This document shows, piece by piece, positions 26,303 through 34,675 of a stretch of 64,000 bases of DNA (position 1 is its first letter; every line of letters starts with the position of its first letter). A model generated the notes under the pieces. It saw nothing but the letters and a program-made list of their open reading frames with translations, made no database searches and was not told the DNA's origin. The DNA comes from Sphingobium boeckii. Lineage in GTDB: Bacteria > Pseudomonadota > Alphaproteobacteria > Sphingomonadales > Sphingomonadaceae. Made by a program: the position numbers and the translations under genes. The DNA is taken from positions 62,001-126,000 of the forward strand of contig NZ_JACIJC010000004.1 of NCBI RefSeq assembly GCF_014199215.1, read 5' to 3'.

Positions 26303-27229
26303 ATGAACATCACGAAGCTCGAAAGGATGATCGCCGTCGCTGAATGCGGGAGCTTTCGAAAGGCATCGCTCCAGCTCGGAATGTCGCAGCCCGCATTGAC
26401 GTGGAGCATCAGGCAGCTTGAAGAGAGTCTGAATACGCGGCTGTTCGATCGCGGGCCGCGGGGCATACGCACCACGCCGATGTGCGAACGCCTGATCGTG
26501 CGCGCCAAGCTGATCGTGAGCGAACAGGCTCGCTTCGTGGCCGAGGTGGAGCAGAACAATCGGGAGCAGGAAATCGAAGTCGGCGTTCATCCGATCATGC
26601 TGACGGGCGATTTCGCACGCTGCGCCGCGCAATTCAGCGAAATTTCCCCCGATATCAGGCTGCGAATACGCGAAGGCTATAGCTCCAATCTGCTTGAGAT
26701 GCTCCAGCGCGGAGAGCTGGATTTCGCCTATTGCGGTTTTCCCGAAGCCATTGCCGACAATGAGAATTTCGAATTCGAGCAGGTTTCGGTGCAGGACTAT
26801 TCGGTCGTGGCCCGGCCTGATCATCCCGTGTTCGAAGAGCTGGCGGACGGGCGGGCGATCGGACCGCATATCTGGGCGCAGTTCGACGCGCAGAACATCG
26901 TCGCCGGCAACCGGAACAGTGACGAGATTTCGATGTTGCTCGAAAAAGCGGGCTACAGCGAAAAATCGAAGACCGTGCGATCGTCTTCCATGAGCCTGAT
27001 CAAATTGTTGGTGCAGGAAGGCGGGCTTCTGGGCCTGATCGCAGACGAGTTTATCGCTGACGAGCTGGCGACAGGAAAACTGGGGCGCATCCCAGGCACG
27101 CAGATCCAGGCTGCGCCCATCGGATTTGTCAGCTTGAGCGGCAGTTACGAGAATCCCGCCGCACGACGGTTCAAATCGATGCTGCGTCAGCTCCGTCGCA
27201 GCGGCCGCAACGCCCCCAGCCGGATTTAG
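26303..27229 (+). CDS. LysR family transcriptional regulator
   Basis: The 308-residue protein has the N-terminal winged helix (MNITKLERMIAVAECGSFRKASLQLGMSQPALTWSIRQLEESLNTRLFDRGPRG, about 1-58), then a periplasmic-binding-protein-like effector domain with the usual two lobes. The ATG starts the conserved helix; 26 upstream codons in the same frame are not part of the family. It probably binds the palindromes at 26201 and 27324 and controls the LLM gene and the plus-strand operon that begins with the second DUF3089 gene. Confidence 0.9.
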   Translation: MNITKLERMIAVAECGSFRKASLQLGMSQPALTWSIRQLEESLNTRLFDRGPRGIRTTPMCERLIVRAKLIVSEQARFVAEVEQNNREQEIEVGVHPIMLTGDFARCAAQFSEISPDIRLRIREGYSSNLLEMLQRGELDFAYCGFPEAIADNENFEFEQVSVQDYSVVARPDHPVFEELADGRAIGPHIWAQFDAQNIVAGNRNSDEISMLLEKAGYSEKSKTVRSSSMSLIKLLVQEGGLLGLIADEFIADELATGKLGRIPGTQIQAAPIGFVSLSGSYENPAARRFKSMLRQLRRSGRNAPSRI

Positions 27230-27323
27230 AGCAAGTTATGTCTATCGCTGTAAGAGAATTCGTCACTTATGTGTCATCTTTCGCAAGGCTATATCGATCG
27301 TCAGCCGGCCATAGCCAATGCAG

Positions 27324-27342
27324 CAGATTATCCGATGATCTG
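27324..27342. promoter_or_regulatory. Second candidate LysR box
   Basis: The near-perfect palindrome CAGATTATCCGATGATCTG has two symmetric mismatched pairs and shares GATNATCC with the box at 26201. It lies about 37 bases before the proposed TTG start of the DUF3089 gene, where an activator or repressor would be expected. Confidence 0.45.
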
Positions 27343-27378
27343 GGCGGGGCTCCGTCTCTTCGCCAGGGAGTGAACTGT

Positions 27379-28536
27379 TTGCCGCGTCGCCGCTCGATAC
27401 GATTTGCAGCTTTGCTCCTCTTCGCCGCGACCGCGCCAGCGCATTCCCAGCCAAACGCCGTCCCGGAATCTCGTCCGGCCGATAGCGCGCCGCCGACACC
27501 GGATTATTCGAAAGACGAGAGCTGGGCCGCAACGGCACGCAGCGAGAGCGCCGCCGCACGCGTTGCGCCGGGCGCCGCCCCTCGCCGGAAAAAGCCTGCC
27601 GTCGATATATTCTATGTTCATCCGACCACGGATCGGTCTCAAGACCATTGGAATCAGGACATAGCGGACGCCACCGTCAATCTATGGACAGATCAAAGCG
27701 TGATCGCCCGACAGGCCGGGGCATTCAATCGCTGCTGCCGCATCTTCGCGCCGCGCTATCGGCAGGCCACCCGCCGCGCGAATTTCGCCGTCCCCGCGCT
27801 GCGCCAGGAAGCCTTCGCCATCGCCTATGGCGACGTACTGCGCGCCTTCGAATATTATCTGGCACACGATAATCGGGGCCGCCCGTTCATCCTTGTCGGC
27901 CATAGTCAGGGCGCGGCGCATATCGCCCAATTGCTGGAAGAACGGATCGACGGCACCCCGCTGGCCGATCGCATGGTTGCGGCCTACATTGTCGGCATCG
28001 GGCTGATGGAAGGCGCTTTCGGGCGCGCCTACAAGACGATCGATATTTGCGCCAAGCCGGATCAGACCGGGTGCGCGGTCCACTGGAACAGCATCCTGCC
28101 GACCGGATCGGCCAAGCAGACCGCCGCATTCAGCCAGCAGGCTTACATCGAGCGCTATGGCGATGTGGCCGGCAACACGATGTTGTGCGTCAACCCGCTC
28201 ACCTTTGACCGGGGGATGCCCGCCGCAACGAGCGCCGCCAGCAAGGGTGCGGTGCCGGGGGCACCCGACGCCGGCGCCATCAAGCCGCTGATCCGCCGCG
28301 CCGTCAGCGCGCGGTGCAGCGAAGAAGGGCTGCTGATCGTCGAACCGTCAACGCAACTGGCGCTTCAGCCGCTGGATGGCGGCAGTATGCACTATCACGA
28401 TATCGGCCTGTTTTATGAAGACATCCGCCAGAATGCCGACCTGCGCAGTCAGGCCTTTCTGAAAGCCCTTCGCAAGCCGCGCACCAAAGCGCCTGCCCGC
28501 AACAATCCTCCCAGGACGTCCGGAGACGATCGATGA
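27379..28536 (+). CDS. Secreted DUF3089 alpha/beta hydrolase (2)
   Basis: The 385-residue protein is a paralogue of the enzyme at 10836: VDIFYVHPTTDRSQDHWN, NRCCRIFAPRYRQAT, GHSQG with Ser176, and GGSMHYHDIGLFYED. The start is inferred as TTG, because AGGGAG lies about nine bases upstream and the product then begins with a normal signal peptide (PRRRSIRFAALLLFAATAPAHSQ). An ATG 47 codons earlier would place a non-signal stretch first. It has a longer basic tail than its paralogue. It heads an apparent operon whose next gene overlaps it by four bases (ATGA). Confidence 0.85.
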   Translation: MPRRRSIRFAALLLFAATAPAHSQPNAVPESRPADSAPPTPDYSKDESWAATARSESAAARVAPGAAPRRKKPAVDIFYVHPTTDRSQDHWNQDIADATVNLWTDQSVIARQAGAFNRCCRIFAPRYRQATRRANFAVPALRQEAFAIAYGDVLRAFEYYLAHDNRGRPFILVGHSQGAAHIAQLLEERIDGTPLADRMVAAYIVGIGLMEGAFGRAYKTIDICAKPDQTGCAVHWNSILPTGSAKQTAAFSQQAYIERYGDVAGNTMLCVNPLTFDRGMPAATSAASKGAVPGAPDAGAIKPLIRRAVSARCSEEGLLIVEPSTQLALQPLDGGSMHYHDIGLFYEDIRQNADLRSQAFLKALRKPRTKAPARNNPPRTSGDDR

Positions 28537-29399
28537 ATAAAGCCCCTCTCAATCCCATCACGCCCCAGCACATCGAAGATTATCGCCGCGACGGCGTTCT
28601 CTGCCTGCGTCAGATGTTCGATGCGGAATGGATTGAGAGCCTGCGCGAAGGCGCGGCCGCGGTGGTCGCCAATCCCGATGAATTCGGACACACCGGCCCG
28701 TCGCATGGTTCGATGACATCCGTCGCGCATCTTTGGCGCAAGCCCGGCGTCTTTCGCGATTTCGCGCTGAATTCTCCGGTGGGCGAAGTCGTTGGCCGCG
28801 TGATCGAAGCCGATACCATCCAGATGTTTCACGATCATCTGTTTCACAAGCCGCCGCTCTCTCCGCAAATCATGCAGTGGCACGCCGATCACGTCTGGCC
28901 GTTCACCGGCTCGATGGTGCCCAACATCTGGGTGGCGCTAACCCCAGTCAACAAGCAAAACGGCCAGATTGAATTCGTCGCGGGCTATCACCATTTCTGT
29001 CAGGAAACCGGTTCGCGCTTCGGCCCGGCTGGCGATGGCCATTTCCGCTTTCCGGATTTCGAGGCCGAACGCAACAATCCCGATTTTCCGTTCAAATTCG
29101 TCACCTGGGATCTGGAACCAGGCGACGCCGTGCTCTTCCACGTCGATATTCCGCATTATTCCAAGGGCAATGATTCCGATCATCTCGCGCGCTCCGGTCT
29201 TGCGATCCGCGTGATCGGCGATGATTCCTATTGGTGCCCGCGTGAGGGGCTGATGCCGGTGCCCGGCATCGACCTGATGACCCAGCCCGAAGGCGTCCAT
29301 CCCGCGCCGAGCGAGCACCTGCCCGTGATCTGGAGCCGCCCGGCCGACGAACCCCGCGCCTTTTCACCCCAGCGGACGGCTGAAAAGATCGACGGCTAA
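28533..29399 (+). CDS. Phytanoyl-CoA dioxygenase (PhyH) family protein
   Basis: The 288-residue protein has the Fe(II)/2-oxoglutarate site of the family: HxD in MQWHADHVWPF (about 112-120), the distal His in FHVDIPHYSKGN (about 205) and an Arg in RSGLAIRVI that would hold 2-oxoglutarate. It is likely a cytoplasmic hydroxylase of the pathway compound. The start overlaps the DUF3089 stop. The following MFS gene begins 39 bases later, so the genes are probably co-transcribed. Confidence 0.88.
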   Translation: MNKAPLNPITPQHIEDYRRDGVLCLRQMFDAEWIESLREGAAAVVANPDEFGHTGPSHGSMTSVAHLWRKPGVFRDFALNSPVGEVVGRVIEADTIQMFHDHLFHKPPLSPQIMQWHADHVWPFTGSMVPNIWVALTPVNKQNGQIEFVAGYHHFCQETGSRFGPAGDGHFRFPDFEAERNNPDFPFKFVTWDLEPGDAVLFHVDIPHYSKGNDSDHLARSGLAIRVIGDDSYWCPREGLMPVPGIDLMTQPEGVHPAPSEHLPVIWSRPADEPRAFSPQRTAEKIDG

Positions 29400-29438
29400 A
29401 TCACCGTCGAGACCACGCACAAAGGGGAAGTCGCCGGA

Positions 29439-30821
29439 ATGAAGACGCCGATGGGAGAGAGAGAACCGGCTGAAGAGCCATTGCTGCCGCTGTCCACCCG
29501 GTTGGGCTGGGGGCTGGGTTCCTTTCCGATGGCGTCGCTTAATCTGGCGGCGGGAACGCTGCTCGTACGATATATGACGGACACGCTGGGCGTCGCCGCG
29601 GCGCTGGCTGCGACGCTGTTCAGCGTGGCGAAGATATGGGATGCGGTGAGCGATCCGATCATCGGTCATATGAGCGATCGGATCAACACGCCCTGGGGCC
29701 GCCGTCTGCCCTGGATGCTGACGGGGGGATTGCTCTCCGCAGTCGTGCTGGTGGCAACCTATACTGCGCCGGTGAGCGGCGACATCCTGCTGCCCGGCTT
29801 TCTGCTGATCATGATGCTGCTCTTTGCGACCAGCTACACGATGTTCATGATCCCCTATATGGCGATGCCCGCCGAGATCACGTCCAGCTATAACGGCCGC
29901 AGCCAGCTCATGTCTTTTCGCGTGGTCTGCAATTCGGCCGGCAGCTTTATCGGCCTCGGCCTCGCACCAATGATGCTGGGCCTGTGGGGGGCGACCCGCG
30001 CCGGCCATCTGAAAATGGCCATGGTGATCGCCGCCATCGCGACCATCGGTGTTCTGGTGAGCGTCTATCTCCTGCGCAAGGCACCCCGCGCGGCCCGCCC
30101 GGCGCAAGCCCCCATGCCCTTTTTCCGCCAGCTCGCCTCCGCGGTTCAGATACCGCCCTTCGCCTGGTTGCTTCTGTCCAAGGTGCTCTATTTTCTGACG
30201 CTGGCCTTCACGCTGACGGCGATGCCCTATTTCACCAAGCATGTCTTGCGCATATCCGATGCCTGGCTTGGCACCATGCTGATCAGCCAGACCGCCGCAT
30301 TGATGCTCTCCCAGCCCTTCTGGCTGTGGATCGCCCGCACGCTGGACAAGCGCCGGGGCTATCTGATGGCCGCTGCGCTTTATGGCGCAGGCTGCCTGTC
30401 TTACTGGATCGCGGACACCGCAGAGCCGATGGCGATCACGCTGGCACGCTGCATCATGCTGGGCTTTGCGGGCGGCGGCACATTCCTGCTGAGCCAGGCC
30501 ATGCTGCCCGACGTGATGGAATATGATTATCACATCAACGGCGTAAGGCGCGAAGGCACGTTCGCGGGCTTGTTCATCATGGTTGAGCAGCTCGCCGGGG
30601 CGCTGGGCATCGCATTCTTCGGCTGGTCGCTCGGTGCATTCGGCTATGCGGGCGGGTTCGAGGGCGTGCGCGTGGATCAGCCGCAAAGCGCGATCGACGC
30701 GTTGCGCGTGTGCGTCACGATCGTCCCCGCGGTCTTCATCGCGCTCTCCATGCTCTCCATCGGCCGCTACAAACTTTCCAACCGGATGCTTGACGAACTA
30801 CGCGCCAAACCAGCGCATTGA
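29439..30821 (+). CDS. GPH-type MFS symporter (1)
   Basis: The 460-residue protein has about 12 membrane segments and the MelB-like signatures of the glycoside-pentoside-hexuronide:cation symporters: KIWDAVSDPIIGHMSDRINTPWGRRLPWML (about 64-95), FLLIMMLLFATSYTMFMIPYMAMPAEI and the MLPDVMEYDYHINGVRREGTFAGLF segment. It should import a polar or glycosylated compound across the inner membrane with Na+ or H+. AAGGGG precedes the ATG. A second member of the family lies two genes downstream. Confidence 0.9.
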   Translation: MKTPMGEREPAEEPLLPLSTRLGWGLGSFPMASLNLAAGTLLVRYMTDTLGVAAALAATLFSVAKIWDAVSDPIIGHMSDRINTPWGRRLPWMLTGGLLSAVVLVATYTAPVSGDILLPGFLLIMMLLFATSYTMFMIPYMAMPAEITSSYNGRSQLMSFRVVCNSAGSFIGLGLAPMMLGLWGATRAGHLKMAMVIAAIATIGVLVSVYLLRKAPRAARPAQAPMPFFRQLASAVQIPPFAWLLLSKVLYFLTLAFTLTAMPYFTKHVLRISDAWLGTMLISQTAALMLSQPFWLWIARTLDKRRGYLMAAALYGAGCLSYWIADTAEPMAITLARCIMLGFAGGGTFLLSQAMLPDVMEYDYHINGVRREGTFAGLFIMVEQLAGALGIAFFGWSLGAFGYAGGFEGVRVDQPQSAIDALRVCVTIVPAVFIALSMLSIGRYKLSNRMLDELRAKPAH

Positions 30822-30832
30822 AGGGAAACACA

Positions 30833-31399
30833 ATGTCCGAAACTCTCCAAAGCAAACGTGAACTGCTGGCCAAATCCGCTGCACTGCTCGCCTCGTTCGG
30901 CCTGGCGGGCTGCGTCGGCAATGCAACGGCGGCACCAGCCCTCCCCAAGAAGGGCTTTCCGCTGGATTATCCGGGGACCGGCGCGATCCCCTGGATCAAG
31001 CGCATCTTTCATCTCTACACCGGCCCCGATGGCCTGACGCGCGCGGAGCAATTGCCGGTCACCGGCCCCGAAACGGGCGCACAGGTCGCCCAGCTACTCC
31101 GGCGCACGGCGGAGCGGGTGACGATCGGCGGAACCGCCGCCGGCGCAGGTTATGATTTTCATGTCGCTCATCAGCCCACATTGCTGATCACGCTCTTCGG
31201 CAGCATGATCATCGAGCTTCATGACGGCACCCAATATGCGCTCGAACACGGCGACCTCGCGATCGCCGAGGATTGCAGCGGCAAGGGGCATATCTCGCGC
31301 GCCGGCCCGGAAGGATCGTTCATGGTCGCCGTGCAATTGCCGCAGAAACTCTGCCCCGCCTCGGGCAGTTCGGACATGAGCAAGGTCTGGCAGGATTAA
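30833..31399 (+). CDS. Cupin-domain lipoprotein (2)
   Basis: The 188-residue protein has a lipoprotein signal with a proper lipobox (FGLAGC; Cys near residue 27). A single cupin barrel follows: LLITLFGSMIIELHDGTQYALEHGDLAIAEDCSGKGHISR. The pattern of block spacing, the GKGHxSR ending and a Cys near the C-terminus match the cupin at 24308, so they are paralogues. The ATG has GAAGGG upstream. It sits between two GPH symporter genes, implying a periplasmic, membrane-tethered role in the same uptake route. Confidence 0.82.
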   Translation: MSETLQSKRELLAKSAALLASFGLAGCVGNATAAPALPKKGFPLDYPGTGAIPWIKRIFHLYTGPDGLTRAEQLPVTGPETGAQVAQLLRRTAERVTIGGTAAGAGYDFHVAHQPTLLITLFGSMIIELHDGTQYALEHGDLAIAEDCSGKGHISRAGPEGSFMVAVQLPQKLCPASGSSDMSKVWQD

Positions 31400-31412
31400 T
31401 GCAGACACCGCG

Positions 31413-31431
31413 ATGATCGGCTGACGATCAT
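31413..31431. promoter_or_regulatory. Palindrome upstream of the second symporter
   Basis: Perfect 7-bp arms ATGATCG and CGATCAT with a 5-base centre lie 70 bases before the GTG start of the next gene and just after the cupin stop. It lacks a T-run, so an operator or a processing hairpin is more likely than a terminator. Confidence 0.4.
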
Positions 31432-31500
31432 TCGCGCGAATTGAAGATGGCGCGTCTCAAAAGGGCATAGCCTCCATTGTTCCGGATTAGGGAGTCGCCC

Positions 31501-32892
31501 GTGAAGAAAAGCGCCATGTTTGGCTGGGGAATTGGATCGTTCACCTCGTCCGCGCTCGTCGGGGCGGTGGGGCTTCTCCACCTGAGATTCATGACCGATT
31601 CGCTTGGCATCGCCATGGGCCTGGCCGGATTGCTCGTCGTGCTGTCAAAGCTCTATGACGCCGCGCTCGATCCCGTGATGGGCGTCATCAGCGATCGCAC
31701 GCGCACGCGCTTCGGCAGGCACCGGCCCTATCTTCTGGGCGGGGGGGTGCTGTCCGCCATATCGCTGATCATGCTCTTCAACGTGCCAGAGAGCTTGAGC
31801 GGCGGCGGACTGATCGCCTTTGCATCCATCTCGTTGCTCGTGTTTTCAACCGCTTATACGATGTTCCGCATCCCGTATCTCGCGATCGGTCGCTCGATCA
31901 CACAGGATTTCAACGAGCGATCGCGCTTGATGACGTTCAGCGTCTATGGCTCCTCGCTCGGCGGCCTGGCCGCGACATCCGCCGCGCCGTTTCTGCTCTC
32001 GACGATGGGCAGCGATCGCGCGGGGCATGGCTTGGTCGCGTGGATTCTCGCCGCCATGATCGCCACCGGCGGCACGATCACCTTTCTGCTGATCCGCGAA
32101 AGTGAAGGTGAAACGGACAAGCCGGGCAATGCGAGCGGCAGCGGCGATCACACATCTTTCCGGACGGCATGGGCCACATTGCGCGCCAACCGCCCTTTCC
32201 AAAGCCTGATGGCGTTCAAGGTGACGATGTTTGCCGGCCTCACGCTCCATATCTCCGCGGTGCCCTATTTCACCCGGCATGTCCTCAACGCCACCGATGT
32301 CAGCCTGAGCAGCATCTTCCTGACGCAGACGATCGCGATGATGCTGTCCCAGATCGGTTGGGTGTGGATGGCGCGCCGGTTTGGCCGCCGCAATGCCTTG
32401 ATGGCCGCCGCGTTCATGCAGGCCATTGTGATGTTCTCCTGGTCTCTGGTTCCGGCCGCCAGCCCCTCCCCCTGGATTCAGATCATCGGCGGCTTCAGCG
32501 GAATCTGCAGCGGCGGGATCTTCTTTGGTCTCTACACCGTGTTGACCGATACCATGGATTATTCGCGCAGATCCGCAAGCGGCGAAGGCAGCGAAGGGAT
32601 ATTGGCGGGCGTTTTCGTCATGGTGGAAAAGGCGACCGCCGCGTTCGGCACCTTTATCTTCAGCGCGATCATGAGCATGGTCGGCTTCGTTTCCGCGCAT
32701 GACGCCGGTGCGGGTGCGCAGCCCGCCGGGGTGATCATGGGCATCACCGTGGCATTGTCGATCCTGCCCGCCATCGCCGCGCTGCTCGCGTGCCTTTTCC
32801 TGCGGAGCTATCGCTTGCAGCCCGTGGAAACAGCGACCACACGGCGCAGCGAACGGCATGACGAAGCGCCTCTGGCGGGGCAGACGCCATAG
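31501..32892 (+). CDS. GPH-type MFS symporter (2)
   Basis: The 463-residue protein is a second GPH/MelB-like transporter: KLYDAALDPVMGVISDRTRTRFGRHRPYLL (about 50-80), TAYTMFRIPYLAIGRSI, and VLTDTMDYSRRSASGEGSEGILAGVFVM near the end. The start is a GTG with GGGAG about six bases upstream, giving the family's usual short N-terminus; an earlier TTG has no ribosome site. It may export or import an intermediate different from that of symporter 1. It continues the operon after the cupin. Confidence 0.88.
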   Translation: MKKSAMFGWGIGSFTSSALVGAVGLLHLRFMTDSLGIAMGLAGLLVVLSKLYDAALDPVMGVISDRTRTRFGRHRPYLLGGGVLSAISLIMLFNVPESLSGGGLIAFASISLLVFSTAYTMFRIPYLAIGRSITQDFNERSRLMTFSVYGSSLGGLAATSAAPFLLSTMGSDRAGHGLVAWILAAMIATGGTITFLLIRESEGETDKPGNASGSGDHTSFRTAWATLRANRPFQSLMAFKVTMFAGLTLHISAVPYFTRHVLNATDVSLSSIFLTQTIAMMLSQIGWVWMARRFGRRNALMAAAFMQAIVMFSWSLVPAASPSPWIQIIGGFSGICSGGIFFGLYTVLTDTMDYSRRSASGEGSEGILAGVFVMVEKATAAFGTFIFSAIMSMVGFVSAHDAGAGAQPAGVIMGITVALSILPAIAALLACLFLRSYRLQPVETATTRRSERHDEAPLAGQTP

Positions 32893-33030
32893 CGCCCCGA
32901 ACGCAATGCTCTGTGGCCGATCGCGATTCCGCCCCTTGGATAAAGACGATCGACCTCTTGCCGGATGATCGTTTCATCTTCTCATAAAGGAACCATCACC
33001 GAATTATCCGGACTTTGGGGACGAGTTTCG

Positions 33031-34641
33031 ATGCAGACAGATAGCGCGACCCCGGCAGGGTCGAATTTGCCAGCCACACTGAAAGCCGCCTTTTCCGCCA
33101 TTGTCGGCGCAGACCATGTGCGGGACGACGAAGCCGGCCGGAAGCTGCATAGCGAAGACGTCTATGAGACCAGCAGCAACACCGTGATGCTGATCGTCGC
33201 CCCGGCGTCGACGGAGGAACTGGGTGCCATCGTCTCCGCAGCGAATGCGGCCGGCGTTGCGATCGCGCCGCGTGGCGGCGGCATGAGCTATACTGCCTCC
33301 TATCTTCCCGCCGACAATAGCACGGTGTCGCTCGACATGACGCGCATGAACCGCGTGCTGAACATCAATCCCGATGACATGACCGTCACGGTCGAAGCGG
33401 GCTGCACATGGCTGGCGCTTAATGAAGCGCTGGCGCCGCACGGGGTTCGAACACCCTTTTGGGGGCCGATGTCCGGCATCTATTCCACCATCGGCGGCGG
33501 CCTTTCCCAGCTCAATGCGATGTTCGGCGCTGGCCATTACGGCACATCGAGCGAAAGCATGATCGCGCTCACGGTGGTCCTGGGCAATGGTGCGATCCTG
33601 CGGACGGGCGCGCGCGGCCCGGATGGCGATACGCCCTTTTATCGGCATTTCGGCCCCGATATCGCCGGGCTTTTCTGCGGCGATAGCGGGACGCTGGGCA
33701 TCAAGGCCGAAATCACGATGCGGCTGATCCGCACGCCGCAGCATGAGGACTATGTATCCTTCTCGTTCAAGAGCGGCACAGACATGCTAAAGGCGCTGGC
33801 CGAGATCACACGGGCGGGCGTGGCCAGCGAGACCTGCGGCTTCGATCCCGGCCTCACCAAGATCAGGATGCGCCGCATGTCCCTGACCAGTGACGTCAAG
33901 ACGCTCGGCGCGGTGATCGGCAAGCAGAAATCGCTGGGCAAGGGGCTGATGGCGGCCGCGAAGATCGCGCTGGCCGGGCGCAATTTCGTGGATGAGGACG
34001 CATATCCTCTGCACATCATCGCCGAAGGCCGGACGAAGGAAGGCGTGGCGGCCGATCTGGCGACCGCGCGCGGAATCGCCGGACGGTTCAACGGCAGCGA
34101 AATCGAAAACAGCATCGCCAAGATCATCCGCGCCCAGCCCTTCCCGCCTCCCAATTCGATGATCGGCCCCGATGGCGAGAGCTGGGCACCCGTGCATGGC
34201 CAGGTTTCCCTGTCCAACGCGCCTGCCATGTTCGAGGATATTCAAGCGCTGTTCGCCGGCATGGCGGATGCGTTCGCACTGCATAAGGTGCACATCGGCT
34301 ATCTGTTCACCTCCATGTCCACCAATGCGATCATCATCGAACCCGTGTTCTTCTGGCCGCATGGCTATCGCCCGATCCATGAATCCATGATGGAAGCGGG
34401 TTATCTGGGCAAATTGAAGAAGCTCGATCCCAATCCTGAGGCCACTGCCGTCGTGACCGCAGCGCGCGATGGCGTGAAGGCGATATGCGAGCGTTATGGC
34501 GCGGGGCATTTCCAGATCGGCCGCGCCTATCGCTATCGCGAGAGCCGCGATGATGCGTCCAAGGCGCTGCTCGATGCGGTCAAGGCCGTGGTCGATCCCA
34601 AGGGGCAGTTCAATCCGGGCGGCCTTGGCTTCCCGCAATAA
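33031..34641 (+). CDS. VAO-type FAD-linked oxidase
   Basis: The 536-residue protein has a PCMH FAD-binding domain (FAD_binding_4): VMLIVAPASTEELGAIVSAANAAGVAIAPRGGGMSYTASYLP (about 53-95), then VEAGCTW, GIYSTIGGGLSQLNA and GDSGTLGIKAEI. The C-terminal cap ends with KAVVDPKGQFNPGGLGF, as in GlcD/4-cresol-oxidase-like enzymes. It probably oxidises an alcohol, hydroxy acid or phenol. The ATG starts a compact N-terminus; a longer frame of 22 codons upstream is not supported. It closes the plus-strand operon and is followed by a minus-strand gene 34 bases later. Confidence 0.88.
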   Translation: MQTDSATPAGSNLPATLKAAFSAIVGADHVRDDEAGRKLHSEDVYETSSNTVMLIVAPASTEELGAIVSAANAAGVAIAPRGGGMSYTASYLPADNSTVSLDMTRMNRVLNINPDDMTVTVEAGCTWLALNEALAPHGVRTPFWGPMSGIYSTIGGGLSQLNAMFGAGHYGTSSESMIALTVVLGNGAILRTGARGPDGDTPFYRHFGPDIAGLFCGDSGTLGIKAEITMRLIRTPQHEDYVSFSFKSGTDMLKALAEITRAGVASETCGFDPGLTKIRMRRMSLTSDVKTLGAVIGKQKSLGKGLMAAAKIALAGRNFVDEDAYPLHIIAEGRTKEGVAADLATARGIAGRFNGSEIENSIAKIIRAQPFPPPNSMIGPDGESWAPVHGQVSLSNAPAMFEDIQALFAGMADAFALHKVHIGYLFTSMSTNAIIIEPVFFWPHGYRPIHESMMEAGYLGKLKKLDPNPEATAVVTAARDGVKAICERYGAGHFQIGRAYRYRESRDDASKALLDAVKAVVDPKGQFNPGGLGFPQ

Positions 34642-34675
34642 GCCAGACCTATGGCACCAGAGGCGGTTCGACGCT

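Noticed and set aside
29364-30686. 440-codon minus-strand frame over MFS symporter 1
   Set aside because: Antisense shadow rich in His, Gln and Arg; membrane protein genes often give such long reverse frames.
31846-32859. 337-codon minus-strand frame over MFS symporter 2
   Set aside because: Same type of antisense shadow.
20001-32965. Recurring GATCAT/ATGATC words near several cluster promoters as a regulon box
   Set aside because: GATC-rich words are common throughout this genome, including inside genes; only the longer palindromes stand out.
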